NCBI GenBank assembly: GCA_034509425.1
Contig: JAVTVJ010001136.1
Location: 496,001-560,000 of the forward strand
DNA length: 64,000 nucleotides
From: Eopsaltria australis
Lineage: Eukaryota; Chordata; Aves; Passeriformes; Petroicidae
Direction: 5' to 3'
A program made the position numbers and the translations under genes. Every line of letters starts with the position of its first letter. Within the stretch, counting starts at the first letter, position 1. Shown in pieces: positions 46,205 through 57,600 of this stretch. The notes under the pieces are model-generated. The model saw nothing but the letters and a program-made list of their open reading frames with translations, was not told the origin of the DNA and ran no database searches.

Positions 46205-46455
46205 AACCTAGGTTAAAGTTACAAGGTGCTTATCTAGCTTGAGTTATAAGATATCTATGTAACCTCATATCAATATAACCTAAATCCTGGCTTTTTATCA
46301 ATATAACTTGAAGCATAACTTTCTACACTTATATAGCCAGAATCATAGTTTTTACTTATGTAGCCTGAATCATAGCTTTTATACCTATATAACCTTATAC
46401 TTACATAACCTGAATCATAACTTTTGATACCTATATATCACCTGATATGAACAAC
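46205..46455. repeat. Degenerate tandem repeat, about 30-bp unit
   Basis: Recurring AT-rich units containing CTTAYATAACCTGAATCATA and CTTTTATACCTATAT with variable spacing, at least four to five recognisable copies. The array abuts the LTR on its left and could be part of the element's own 5' sequence. Confidence 0.65.
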
Positions 46456-46466
46456 TTTTTATACAA

Positions 46467-47014
46467 TGTAATGGCCAGTATATGGTTAACTCCTTGCTTA
46501 AATGATGAATTGACAAAAGGAGAGAAAATACTCACCAGGTTTGTGGTTTCAGAGATAGATAAGTGTAGTACTAATGAGAAGCTGGCAAGAACAAGCCAAT
46601 TAGCCACAAAACAAAGAATTTAGACCAGTTAAGACCAGATGGACCAAGGAGCACTGTAACTACGCAAGCATCGAAGACAAAGTTGAAAAGTTCAAGTGTG
46701 AAGAAGACTTTAGAAGCCTCCACCAAAGACCTCCGATGACCCCTGAATTGGGGAAGTGAAACGCAGTGCAAAAGATTATCTAATAACCATGAGATCACGC
46801 TACGTAAATGATTTCCGGCATGTATGCAGTGATGCTGTAATGACACAAAGCAACATTAAGTATAATTTACTGTATAAATGTACCACAACACTTGACAAAG
46901 GTGGGTGAGTTACAAGGAGCAATCCCCCTCACCACCAGCACTGCAATAAACAAATACCTGCTCTACAGACACCGGTCTATGGGGATTTAGTTCCAGCCTA
47001 TCTTTCGGGCATCA
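46467..47014 (+). mobile_element. Solo LTR of an avian ERVL-type endogenous retrovirus
   Basis: Plus-oriented LTR of about 550 bp starting TGTAATGGCCAGTATATGG. It holds the avian ERVL-type words TTAAGACCAGATGGACCAAGG, 'AAGCCTCCACCAAAGACCTCC' and 'TAAGTATAATTTACTGTATAAATG' (TATA-like). It ends with the polyadenylation signal in CACTGCAATAAACAAATACC and TAGTTCCAGCCTATC...TCGGGCATCA. No gag, pol or env sequence is next to it, so it is a solo LTR. A target-site duplication was not found, and the 5' boundary is uncertain because AT-rich tandem sequence adjoins it. Confidence 0.8.
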
Positions 47015-47269
47015 GAAGCCACAATCCCTGGCTTCTCAGCCCTGGGACAGCAGCACATCTGTGAACAAGCCTGAGCACAGGAGCACTCTCACTGTGCCTG
47101 AAATGCAGCTTGCACAAAGCACAGCTCCGGAGAGAACCACGGGCTCACATCAAAGACAGAAACTGGAGAGCAACTGGATTCCTAAAGGACTCGGGATGAC
47201 AAGGCCGGCATTCATGGCACTACAGATCCCAACAGCCTTTCCTTATTCTTCGAGCAGACAAATGAAGAA

Positions 47270-47735
47270 TAATATTGACGCCCTGGGCGGCGAGGGGAGA
47301 TACCGGCACTGTTCCCTGGGGATGCTGCGTGCCAGGCCGTGGGGGGAGGATGGGGCAGCAGCCATCGAGTCGGAGCACAAGCGGTTGTCAAGGAACAAGC
47401 AGGAAGGGTGAAACAATGGGTGAGATAAGAATGATCTCAACAAAAATGCACCAGATTGGGTTTACGCTGGGAGGAGCGAGAGCACGGCCCCCGCCCCGTG
47501 AGGCGGCACTGCCGAGGCCGGGCCAGGGAGAGCGAAGGGAGCGGGGCCGGAGAGGCCCGGCCTCAGCAGGGGACAGCCATGGGGCCCGGCCGGAGCCCGG
47601 CCTCAGCAGGGGACAGCCCTGGGGCCCGGCCGGAGCCCGGCCTCAGCAGGGGACAGCCCTGGGGACCGGCCGGAGCCCCCCGGACAAGGCCGGGGTGCGT
47701 GAGCCGGGCCCTGCAGCGTCCCAAACCAGGAAGAA
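47270..47735. promoter_or_regulatory. CpG-rich block (candidate CpG island)
   Basis: A CpG-dense stretch directly right of the solo LTR and left of a CR1 copy. It includes non-repetitive CpG-rich sequence (GGCACTGCCGAGGCCGGGCC) and a 40-bp triplication. A promoter here, of EXD3 on the minus strand or of an unseen gene, is possible; no exon was identified, and long ORFs on both strands are composition artefacts. Confidence 0.4.
47555..47690. repeat. 40-bp tandem triplication
   Basis: Three nearly identical 40-bp units containing CCTCAGCAGGGGACAGCC start at 47561, 47601 and 47641. They differ by two or three substitutions, which suggests a recent expansion. Confidence 0.95.
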
Positions 47736-47747
47736 GAGGAACGTGGA

Positions 47748-48150
47748 AATCACAGAGTCCCAGACTGCTCTGGGTTGGAAGGGACTTTAAAGCCCATCCA
47801 GTGCCACCCCTGCCATGGGCAGGGACACCTCCCACTGTCCCAGGCTGCTCCAAGCCCCAGTGTCCAGCCTGGCCTTGGGCACTGCCAGGGATCCAGGGGC
47901 AGCCACAGCTTCTCTGGGCACCCTGTGCCAGGGCCCCCCACCCTCCCAGGGAACAATTCCTGCCCAACATCCCATCCATCCCTGCCCTCTGGCACTGGGA
48001 AGCCATTCCCTGTGTCCTGTCCCTCCATCCCTTGTCCCCAGTCCCTCTCCAGCTCTTCTGGAGCCCCTTTAGGCCCTGCAAGGGGCTCTGAGCTCTCCCT
48101 GGAGCCTTCTGCAGACCTAATCCCAATTCTCTCAGCCTTTCCTCCTAGGA
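47748..48150 (-). mobile_element. CR1 LINE 3' end, young type
   Basis: Minus-oriented CR1: CACAGAGTCCCAGACTGCTC, TGGGTTGGAAGGGACTTTAA, the full conserved body with the CAGGGCCCCCCACCCTCCC variant, to 'GAGCTCTCCCTGGAGCCTTC'. It lies 2.3 kb from, and inverted relative to, the closely similar copy at 45050-45468. Confidence 0.95.
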
Positions 48151-50445
48151 CAGGTGCTCCAGCCTGCTCTCTATCAAACTCCTCCTAACTAAGAGCTCCA
48201 TGTACAGACCTTTCCCAGCCTTTGCTCTGTGGGTATTTTTGCAACCAATTCCATTAAAGGTAAAACTATAAGATCTCTTACAAAGCAAAATTTCTTGGAA
48301 ACAGCCAATTCCACTGTCACAAGATCCTGTCCAGTGACCTTCACCCAAAATCTCCTTCTTTCTAGGAATTAATGACAAATGCTGTGCCTGCCCTCGCTCT
48401 CACAGCTCTGCGCACAGGGCACATTTGGCAGTGGATCATCTGCTCCTCTAAGTCATGAGCTACAAATTGCAGAAACACACCAGGAGCTGAAATCAGTTTC
48501 CGAGAACAAAAACAGCTGGTATAGAAACAAAAGCCAAATATTCTCCTGGCTGCTGACTGCATTTTTTTAAATTTAGCTTAAAACAAAATTTAAAAAATCT
48601 GCCTGGAACCCAAACAGTCTCTAGCTGAAAATGTGGTGTCTAGCCTGAAAAACAGAGGCTTGTGGACACCATGCCAACAGCACAGGATTCCCATGGACCT
48701 GGTGTTTCTCAAGCCCTTAATGTGGTTCAGCTTAGGCAAGTAGTTTCAGGATTCCCAGTTTAAAATCTACAACACATCTGCAATTCATTCTAGTTTTTTA
48801 TTTTATTTCTTACTTCTCCAAGCAACTCCAAATGGTTTTACGAGTTCTCGCAATCCGGTACTAATCAGTTACTCATGGTGAGGAGTCCCTGCTTCCTCCA
48901 AAGGGCTCCCTTTGCATGGGAAGCCAAGCTGTGCATTTCATCAGCTGCATTTTGCCAGGAACAACAGCACCTACCTGATAAAATAAGACTGTTTGGAGTG
49001 TTGTATGCCTGACTACAGGACAGAGAAAACTTCTAACACAGCATTGGGCATTTTCTACCCCTCTCCCTTCAGCTCACCACATTAAATTGAAGTGACTCCT
49101 CTACTAATGAGATTCATTTCCCACTTTGGAGAAGAGGACTTCAAGTGGCTTCAGGGAAAACTTGTGAGAAATTTTCATCCAGCTGTATGAAAAGAATTCC
49201 CATTCAAGAAACACCGCTGGCTTAAACCCTTTAATGGAAGTGTCCCAAAAATTAGATGGTCAGTATTTGCCTCCCACACATCAGCTGTGTGAGATGAAAT
49301 GCTGCAGACACGGCAGGTGAGGGCAGCTACTCTCAGAAGTGATTTTGAAATACAAATGCAACCATCTCTGCTTCCCTGCTCTTCTTGTTTCAAATACAAC
49401 ACACACTGCACTATGGAGCTATGGGTGCATCCCTTGTCACTACTGCACAGGAACCCCTAGAGCTCGGGCACAGCAACAAGAACATTCTCCTTGCTAAATG
49501 AAGATGTTTTTTAGGCAAAACAGTCAAAGACTAACAATTCTGTTTCTGCCATTATGAGTTTCTGTTCAGTTCTATCCAAGTAATTATAATTAAGAGACCT
49601 TCACTAAAAAATCTTTCAGAGGTTCCTGTTTCTCTGCATAGCACACGTGACAGGCACAGCTTCATCTTTTGGGCATCTGTTATTGCTGTCCTCCTCATGA
49701 CACGTGTGGCTCTGACCAGCACAAATGGTGCATAAAGATTTCCTTTTCTTGGGGCTGAAGGACTGGTTGCTTCTTTCAGGCTTCACCAGACCAAACCAGT
49801 GACTGCGATGTGGTCCCATGGGAGCAGACAGGAGAGTGAGTTTGTGGTTCTGCCTGACTGTCCCAGGAATGACAACGCTACAGCCAGAGGACAAATGTCT
49901 CCTCCTTATCAGCCCAGCCTAACAAAGAGCTGATAACGGAAGGACAGACACTAGAGAAATGTCCCTCCAGTTTCCTGTTTGAGTAACACAATCCTCCCTG
50001 CCTGATCTCACACTCACAACATCAGGCTGCACCCAGGCCAGCTTTAGTGTTTCTTTCATGCTTTACTGTTTATATCCTGCCTTCACCCTCCACATGTTTC
50101 CTATCCCCAGCTCCTGAAGGTAAGTCATGAGCTTTGGCTATTGCACAACACAACCTCTCCAGGGACCTTTGATATTCTCCTCCAGATGGCTGCGTGGACA
50201 ATAACCTTCTTTCCACATCCTCCACACTCCCAAATTCTGATTAATACAAATCTGACCAAACTGAATATGAAATACAGATATAATTCATTGATCTTCCTTA
50301 TTTTTATTTTCATGCAGGAAAAGGTTGGAAAATTCTTGGGAACAAGGTTGTATTGAGTATACAGTATGTCACTGAATTTGCCTGGCAGCGCTGCTACAGT
50401 GGCATGTTCTCAGGCAGTTGCACTTGTGATGTTAATAATGAAAAC
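48151..50445. other. Unique non-coding sequence (2.3 kb)
   Basis: No supportable gene or further mobile element. A 92-codon minus-strand frame at 49.6-49.9 kb has a cysteine/histidine-containing stretch but no complete zinc-finger pattern. Confidence 0.55.
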
Positions 50446-50447
50446 TA

Positions 50448-50565
50448 ATTAGAGAATCAGAGCAAAGCAGAGCTGGAAGGGCTCTTACAAGCTCATCTAA
50501 TCTTCCTCTCTTGCCTTGAGGCAGAATTAAATCCATTTTCAACAGAGACTTACCTAAATCAAATG
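50448..50565 (-). mobile_element. CR1 LINE 3' fragment
   Basis: Reverse-complement tail AGAGAATCAGAGCAAAGCAG, 'AGCTGGAAGGGCTCTTACAAG', 'CTCATCTAATCTTCC'. Short and diverged. Confidence 0.65.
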
Positions 50566-50741
50566 TCAGAACCTTTATACTGATATTTGACAGCTCAAGA
50601 GAGGAAGTCTTCCATTTGTAAAATTAACGAAAACAAAAAACAAAAAAAGAAAACCAGAATCTGCAATCCAACAGCAAAAATGCTTCCAAGAGATCACCCT
50701 GGGTAATGAATCCTGTTTTATTAGTTAATAGAATAATATAT

Positions 50742-50790
50742 ATGTCACAGAGTATCCTGATCTGGGAGGGACACACATGGAAGGGAGCAA
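50742..50790 (-). mobile_element. Very short CR1 tail remnant
   Basis: The words GTCACAGAGTATCCTGATC and TGGGAGGGACACACATGGA match the reverse complement of a CR1 terminus of the CCTGAGCTGGGAGGGAC subfamily; only about 50 bp are recognisable. Confidence 0.5.
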
Positions 50791-51741
50791 GAACAACTCC
50801 AAGGGAGCAGAATGCTGTCAGGAATAGCTGCTTTTGGGCCACGCATGGCAACGGGCAGGAGTTTGTCCCTCACCTTCTGCCAGAACCAGATCTCACCTCC
50901 GGCTGATTATCACCAGGGCTGCCTGTGCCAGTGCCCATCCTCAATAATCCATACTCAGGGGAAGAGGAGAGGGAGTTTCCTTTCATCCAAAGAAAAGGAT
51001 GCTGCAAAAGCAGAGGTGTTCAGCTGCTCTGCAGGTCCTGTGGAGTTTTTATGCTGTGTACACTGGCTGGAACTGCAAGACTACACAAACACTGATATGA
51101 ACAAGTTTAGACCATAGCTTTAATTAAAAAAAACCAACCAAAACCCAACAACAACCCTCCCATCACATCTATTTGCAGCTGCACAGCATACTCTGAGCTC
51201 TGTGGTGCTGGGGAGCAGCTGTGCTTTCAGTGCCCTTCTTCTAAAGAGAACATCATGTTCCCTTCTGCAGGAGCTCTGAGGAGCCAGGATTTTTGCCCCT
51301 GCAGTAACCACATGCATATAGTCCCCTTCCAGGCTACAACTTTTATGTATCCTGAAATGACTTCCGAGAGCATTCTTTGAAAACCCTTCCGTTAACATGA
51401 ATGTCTCAGCCAAGAATGGACTTTTCTGGATCTTGCTCACAGACTGTTACTAAAAACTGCAGCAACACATTTTTCCAGCCTCTAGGAATACTGCATGTGA
51501 CTGCCTTTTATTTCTGTAAGGACTCTGTCCCAGGATCATTCTTAAAAACTACTTCCAGACTTTGGAAGCATCTCACAAGTAATGTCTTTCCAAAATCCCA
51601 ATATTACATTATTGCCGCGCACAGTGAGTAAAAACTGAGACCTCTAGAAAAATGCTTACAAACCTATGCTCAGGAGGATTACAGAAACTATAATGTGATC
51701 GAAATCTGATCAACACAACTTCGCCAAAAGTTAACTCTAAA

Positions 51742-51843
51742 TAATACCTAGTGGAAACTGTCCCTGTCCATGGCAGGGGGTTGGAACAAGATGGTCATTA
51801 AGGTTCCTTCCAACCCAAACCAGTCTGTGGTTCTGTGATACCA
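51742..51843 (+). mobile_element. CR1 LINE 3' end fragment
   Basis: Plus-oriented last 100 bp of a CR1: CTGTCCCTGTCCATGGCAGG, 'GGGTTGGAACAAGATGGTCA', TTCCTTCCAACCCAAACCAG and the terminal TGTGGTTCTGTGATACC. Confidence 0.9.
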
Positions 51844-54390
51844 TTTATTCTCACCAACTCTCACAATGTTCATGTGACTCTTTGAATAAGTACCCAAGCT
51901 CCAGCTCAGAATGGTACTGCTGCATGTGTCTCACTCCCACTCATTTGACAGAACAAATAAGTAACAAATTAAATGTATTCTGCATGGGTAGAACTGTTCC
52001 TCCATGGGTAGGACGTGATCCTGGGTGGGCAGTAAATAGCACTATCTTACAATCAAACTAAGGGGTTTTAAAAATGGATCAGTGGTCTTTAGCAACTTTG
52101 AACACAACTTCTTCCAACAGGAATTAACGGTGCCCAGTATGAGTGTTTTAAGAAAGAAAGAATACATGAGAGGCAAAAATCCCTTTTCTGGTTTGCACAT
52201 CAGCTGCAGTGGTGGCGACACAGGAGCTCCTGGAGTCAAAGGGCAACCAGAAAAGAACACTCATTTCCAGGAGCATCCTGACGGAAGAGCTTCTATCCTG
52301 TGCAGTCCCTCCCTGCACTTATAGCCAAGCAGAACAAAGTCAGGAACCCTCCTGACTGGTCCTTTACAACATGATTCCCAACGTGTGTGAACTAGTGGAG
52401 TCTCACATGGCCTTGAATGGCAGGAAAGCTCCCTGTTCCTGAAGGCTGCCATCAGTACTGGAGATCCCATGGACAACAGCAGTGCTTGCGAGCACAGGAC
52501 AGGCAGTGTCCTTTACAGCTCCATCTCCTGCAAACAAGGGCTTTTTCTGTTCCAGGGAGCAGAGATCGGAGCTGCCCTTCGGTGTGAAGCTCAGACTGTT
52601 CCAGGATCAGGAGACAGTGAAGGCAGAACCTGAGCACAGTGGGAGACCCGACCTGAATGGTGCAAGCCTGGACTTCACAGGCAATACCAAAAACCACAGC
52701 AGCAGGCAGGCATGGCACCAAAAGCAAAAGGTAGGCTGAGTATCTGGGGAAAAAATTCTGAAAGAGTGAGAATCAATATAAGGAATTAGTCCTCAGGGAA
52801 ACAGTGGAAGCGCTTTTGCGTGGGTATTTTATGAGAGACTGGGCACACCACCAACAACTGTACTGCAGGAAAGAATCAGACAATGGCAAGGAAATGGATT
52901 AAACGTGTTAGCAAGACAACTTCCAGATCCGATTTCTGTGAAGAGAAGACCATGACCTCACTGCTGGATTTGTGGTGTTACCATTAAGTACTGCCCCATA
53001 CGAGCCCCAAGTCCCTCACCAGCATGGGTATGGTCTTAAGACAGACCACACCAAAGACTGAAAGGGATCTGGGAGTGTCTCTTCATTGTTACTTTATTTT
53101 CGTATTAATGATGGGTCAATTTATGTCCATGGATTTTGTAAAGCAGAATTCACCAGGGATACTGAGGAGGGGAAAACTGAGACACAGAATAAAGCTTTTG
53201 GGGAAAACAAGAGGTCTGAAACTGATTAAAAGAAAAAAAAAAAAAACAGAAGAACATAATATTTAAAGACACATATGTGGGAGAAGCGACTCTTTTCCAA
53301 GGACAGATGGCAGCAATGGAAACACGGAAAATGGCTGGCTGGCCAAACTGCTTGTCTGTATTTGTCTCATCCTTTCCAGTTCACTCCAGTTCACTGGAGC
53401 ACAGCAGAAGTGCCAGCAACTTTTCCCTGTGGAGGGTTCCCACCACTGTAACAAGCACAGAATCCGTTTCGGCACCGATCAAGATCTGATCAGGCCTCTG
53501 TGAAGCACCATCTGACATCCAAAGCAGAGCAGCCATTGTAGATGCAGCTGTGGGAGAAACCAAACGCCAGAGCTTCCCTTTCACTGGTAGACTAATGGGG
53601 GTTGGCCACAACATCCAAATGGGGATAAAGTGGTAAATCCAGGGATGAGCCCTTCGTAAACACTGGCCCATTAAAAACCTTCGCCCTCCTGCATGAAGGA
53701 ATTGTTCCCTCATAGTTAATTTACTGGCACCTCAGTGAAGCAGCCCAGAAAATGATGGAGCTGATGAAGTTGGCCATTGGGGCAGAGAACTGGAGCAGAG
53801 CTGTCATGTTAAACCAGTGTCAAACATGCAAACCTCATCTCAATATTCCAGTTTCTGTCAGATTTACACTGGCAGCTGTGTAGAATGAGGCACCCTCCTT
53901 CAGACCAAGGGTTCACATAAATTCACAACAGTATTTTACTTAATATTTAACACTTTGGGCAGGAAGCCCATCTTATTGCCTAGAGATATTGATTAAGACT
54001 CTCTTTGATCTGTATTTCATCATGTCTTTATTTATCTGTCATCTCATTATTTTTTTTTTGTGTTCCCCAAAGGTACCAGTCCTTTCTGTTAGCTCCTGGC
54101 TGGGTTACTGCAGAGAATACCATGAAGATGCTTCATGGAACAGCAGAGCATTTCCTGCCTTCCTGTGACCCTTCCAGATTGAAAAATCATCGAGCCATGT
54201 CCTGCTCCAAAGCTGGGCAATAGCAGATGCCAAGGGAATAGTATTGAAACAGAGCATATGTGAACAGATACTTCCCTGACACCTCCCAGCCCCTTGAAAT
54301 CTGCTCGACAGAGATGGAGATTGTGTTTGTAAAAGTGTTTGGTGGTGTTTTTGTTCCATCAGTTTGTTCAGTTGTTTCTTGAATTCACAC
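51844..54390. other. Unique non-coding sequence (2.5 kb)
   Basis: No gene supported. A 110-codon minus-strand frame at 53381-53713 has no recognised homology or splice support. An adenine run lies at about 53.23 kb. Confidence 0.5.
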
Positions 54391-54394
54391 GAGC

Positions 54395-54620
54395 TTTAGT
54401 ATTTGCACCACTCCACACCACAGCTTTCCATAACTCATCCCTGGTGCATGAGAAAGTATCTCCTTATGATGGATCTAGAGAGATCTAAACCTTTCCACTG
54501 TTATTTTGAAGCTCCACAACTCTGGAATTAGAAGAGATTGGTCACAAGCCCTCCCATCTCCTGTTCCTTATTTCTCTAATAACAAACTCTATACAGCAGA
54601 TGGGAGCCTCAACATCAAAC
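54395..54620 (-). mobile_element. Ancient CR1/L3-like LINE fragment
   Basis: Reading the words CCATAACTCATCCCTGG, 'GAGAAAGTATCTCCTTATGATGG', 'TTTTGAAGCTCCACAACTCTGG' and 'AATTAGAAGAGATTGG', the stretch resembles the reverse complement of old amniote CR1-type 3' sequence. Divergence is high, so the family call is tentative. Confidence 0.4.
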
Positions 54621-57600
54621 CTAGCCCCATCCCACTGAAATGTCAGAAGAGCTGAAAAGCAGCTGAGAACAAAGAAACAAAATACAGAACTGAATGTTGA
54701 GAATGGACAGGCTTCTAAATTTGAGCCATTTTTGAGAGGAACAAAATTTTGATCAACAGATATTTCAGAAACGCCGAAAGGTCAGATTTCATGAATATAA
54801 GGCTCTGGGGAAGTTTCCTTTATTTTCTTGTGGCTGTTACATCAGATGAAAAACTCCAGCAATTTCTTTTGTTCTTTTGTTTCCAGAAAAAGAACAGACA
54901 CAGGCACACCAGATTAATCCATTTCTGTGATTAAGTAGAATCTGAACATGGATGGTTCTGGAAAGCTTTGGGAAGCACATGGATTTTCAGTATCCCAGGC
55001 ACATAGCTCATGACATTTATTGGTATCTTTGAAGGTTTTGGAGAGATGCATGCTGAGTTCTGGTGAAGGCTGTAAGAGAGTTCAGATCTTGCTCTCCCTT
55101 CCATGAATTTCAGCAGTAGCTGCTGAGACAATGGGATAAATCGTGTTATCGTGAGGATGGTAGAATCATCAGGCATTAATTGTAGCATCTACCAATAAAC
55201 TTCTCTAGTCATCTACCCGTAAACAGAAAAGAGTAAAGCTTCAGTTAAATAAATCTGCTGAAGCCCTCCATGCTTTTTTTCATTATTTTAATCTGTAGCC
55301 CAAAATTACGAAAAAGAAATCCTCAGCCTTGGAGAAATTTAATATGTACTTTCCTCTACATTTAATGCTGCTGTTTCTTGAGGAGTTAATAAATATCAAA
55401 TGAATAGAAGAGCTTTGAGTCTGCCACCAGCATGGATTGTCATTTAAATCCTTTCCAGTTATAAGAACAATGAGAGCATGTGCCTGGAAAGGACTTGAGG
55501 GAGCCATATCCTTTTAACCTCCCGCAGCTCTTTGGTCAAGGGCTCTCCAGGGAATTTGGCAGGTTGGCAGTGCTGGGAACATCCACATCCTGCACCCGGC
55601 CACACCGAGCAGTGGGGCAGGAACATTGCCAGGAATTACACACAGGCCTAATTCCAAGAGGGGGCTTAGTCTTCAGCAACAACGAGTTAAGTAAGAAAAG
55701 ATTGTGGTCTCCATTTTATCGGGACTGTATTAACCAGTGCTGACTGTGCAAGTGTAAGTGAGCAAAGAAGGAAAGTCAGACAAACCCTTTCCATGCCCCA
55801 CTGATTCCAATATGCTCCTTAAGGCCCCAGCAAAGCACCTCACATCAATCTGCAAAATTTACTTGTAAAGCTTGAAGTTAAGAAACACTTGAAAGAAGTA
55901 GGCACTATTAGGTCAGGCTCAGACCTACCTGATATCCTGCAATAATTGTGTTTTCAATTTTTTTTCTCCATTCAATATAAGTGGATATTTGAAAAATGCA
56001 CTTTATTTCTATCCTGCATTTACTCCACATCTCAATCACTACATTAAGTAATGGAGTGATTTAGCAGCTTTGGTGTTGCTGCATTGTTATAGCTCCAGAA
56101 GGCAGGATGGATGCACTAGGGAACACTCAGGAAGACAAGCAACACTTCTGCCAGTCACAGATCAATGAAAGAGGACCTCTATACTACTCTCATTTTTTTA
56201 GTCTTCATATTCCTTTGTATTTTTTTAATGTTCATGAATGCTCCGTAATCCAAGGCTGCATTTTATGAATGCTTATAAACAACATAAATATTTCCTGGTA
56301 ATGTGAAGAATCTGGATGAGCTAACAGGAAACAGAAGATATCCATCTTCCAGAGAATGAAATGGAGTTTCCATCTACAGATGGTTCAATGGCACTTGGGT
56401 ACCTGCCAGCTCCTTTTCGGCAATAAGAGGACCAGTAAGAATAAATGAAGCTTTAGGAGCACCAGTGTACACCTGCTTATTCCATTCCTTTGGCAAGGCT
56501 GGGTCCAAAACTCCCAAGAAATCCCCTTTCAGATGTCAGTTCAGTAATACACACCACTTCAGCCATCATTTCCAGAACACAGGCATGTCCAGTTCTTGAA
56601 AGTCACACTGACACATGCACTGGTGACCAGGGAAGCGTGTCCCCTCCGCCCCAAAACCCACCCTGGGCTCACCTAAACAGGTCCACTGCATGCATCTACT
56701 GAACCATTTCAGCAAAATGTTGGCTAGGAGATAATGCATGACTTGTCAGCTGGAACGGACTGGAAGCACCTCAGTACAGCCTCCTGTTGTATTCCAGAGT
56801 CTCCCACCCCATCCCCAGGGCAGCAGAGCCACCAGGATCCTGCCTGTCTCCTGCTGGGCAGGGCTTTCCAATCACATCCCCGTGGGCTTTGTGTGAGCAC
56901 AGATGGGAAGTGGAAGGAAAAATGAAGCACCTCACTCTGCCTCGGGGACTCTGGCAAATCTCCTTGCACATATGGCAGAGTTTGGCTTGTCCATGGTTAA
57001 ACCTCTGCAGCTCCTTGACAAGTGGTGTAACAACAACACAGGGAATGGGAACCAATGCCAGAAGACACAGGAAATGAGAAAAGTGCTCTCACGGACTTCT
57101 CTCTGAAAGCAATTTCCCATTGTTTACTAAATAGCAACATTTGAATTCATTGATTTGGTTTTAGCTAGGTCCTCTTTTGGCAGGGGATGTTGCCTCGTTT
57201 TCTCCTCTACTTTGTTTAAGACATCTCCTACAGTTAGCCCTGGGACACACTTCTAGGAGATCCTTCATTTTTGGATAAAACTCATGCCCTTTTAGACTCC
57301 TGCCCTGGACACTTCTCCCTGCTGGCTGTACAAATCCTGGGCTGACCAGCCTTGTGGGGCACAGAGCCACAGCCAGATGTCAACCTTCATTCCCTCCCAG
57401 GGACTTCTCATTCCCTTAATTCAAAAACACAGTGCCTGGTCTCATTCCAAGCAATGGGAAGAGATGCATGATTCAGGGCATAAGCACTGCAGTTCTCTTG
57501 GACTGGAACACCAAGGGGAGGGGTGGCATTTAAAACAGGACCCAAAAGAGACCAAAAAACCCAATGAAACACCACACCACACACACAGCACAGCAGCAGA

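Noticed and set aside
53381..53713. 110-codon minus-strand frame considered as a gene or retroelement fragment
   Set aside because: No recognisable motif, no splice support, and such lengths are expected by chance in a window of this size.
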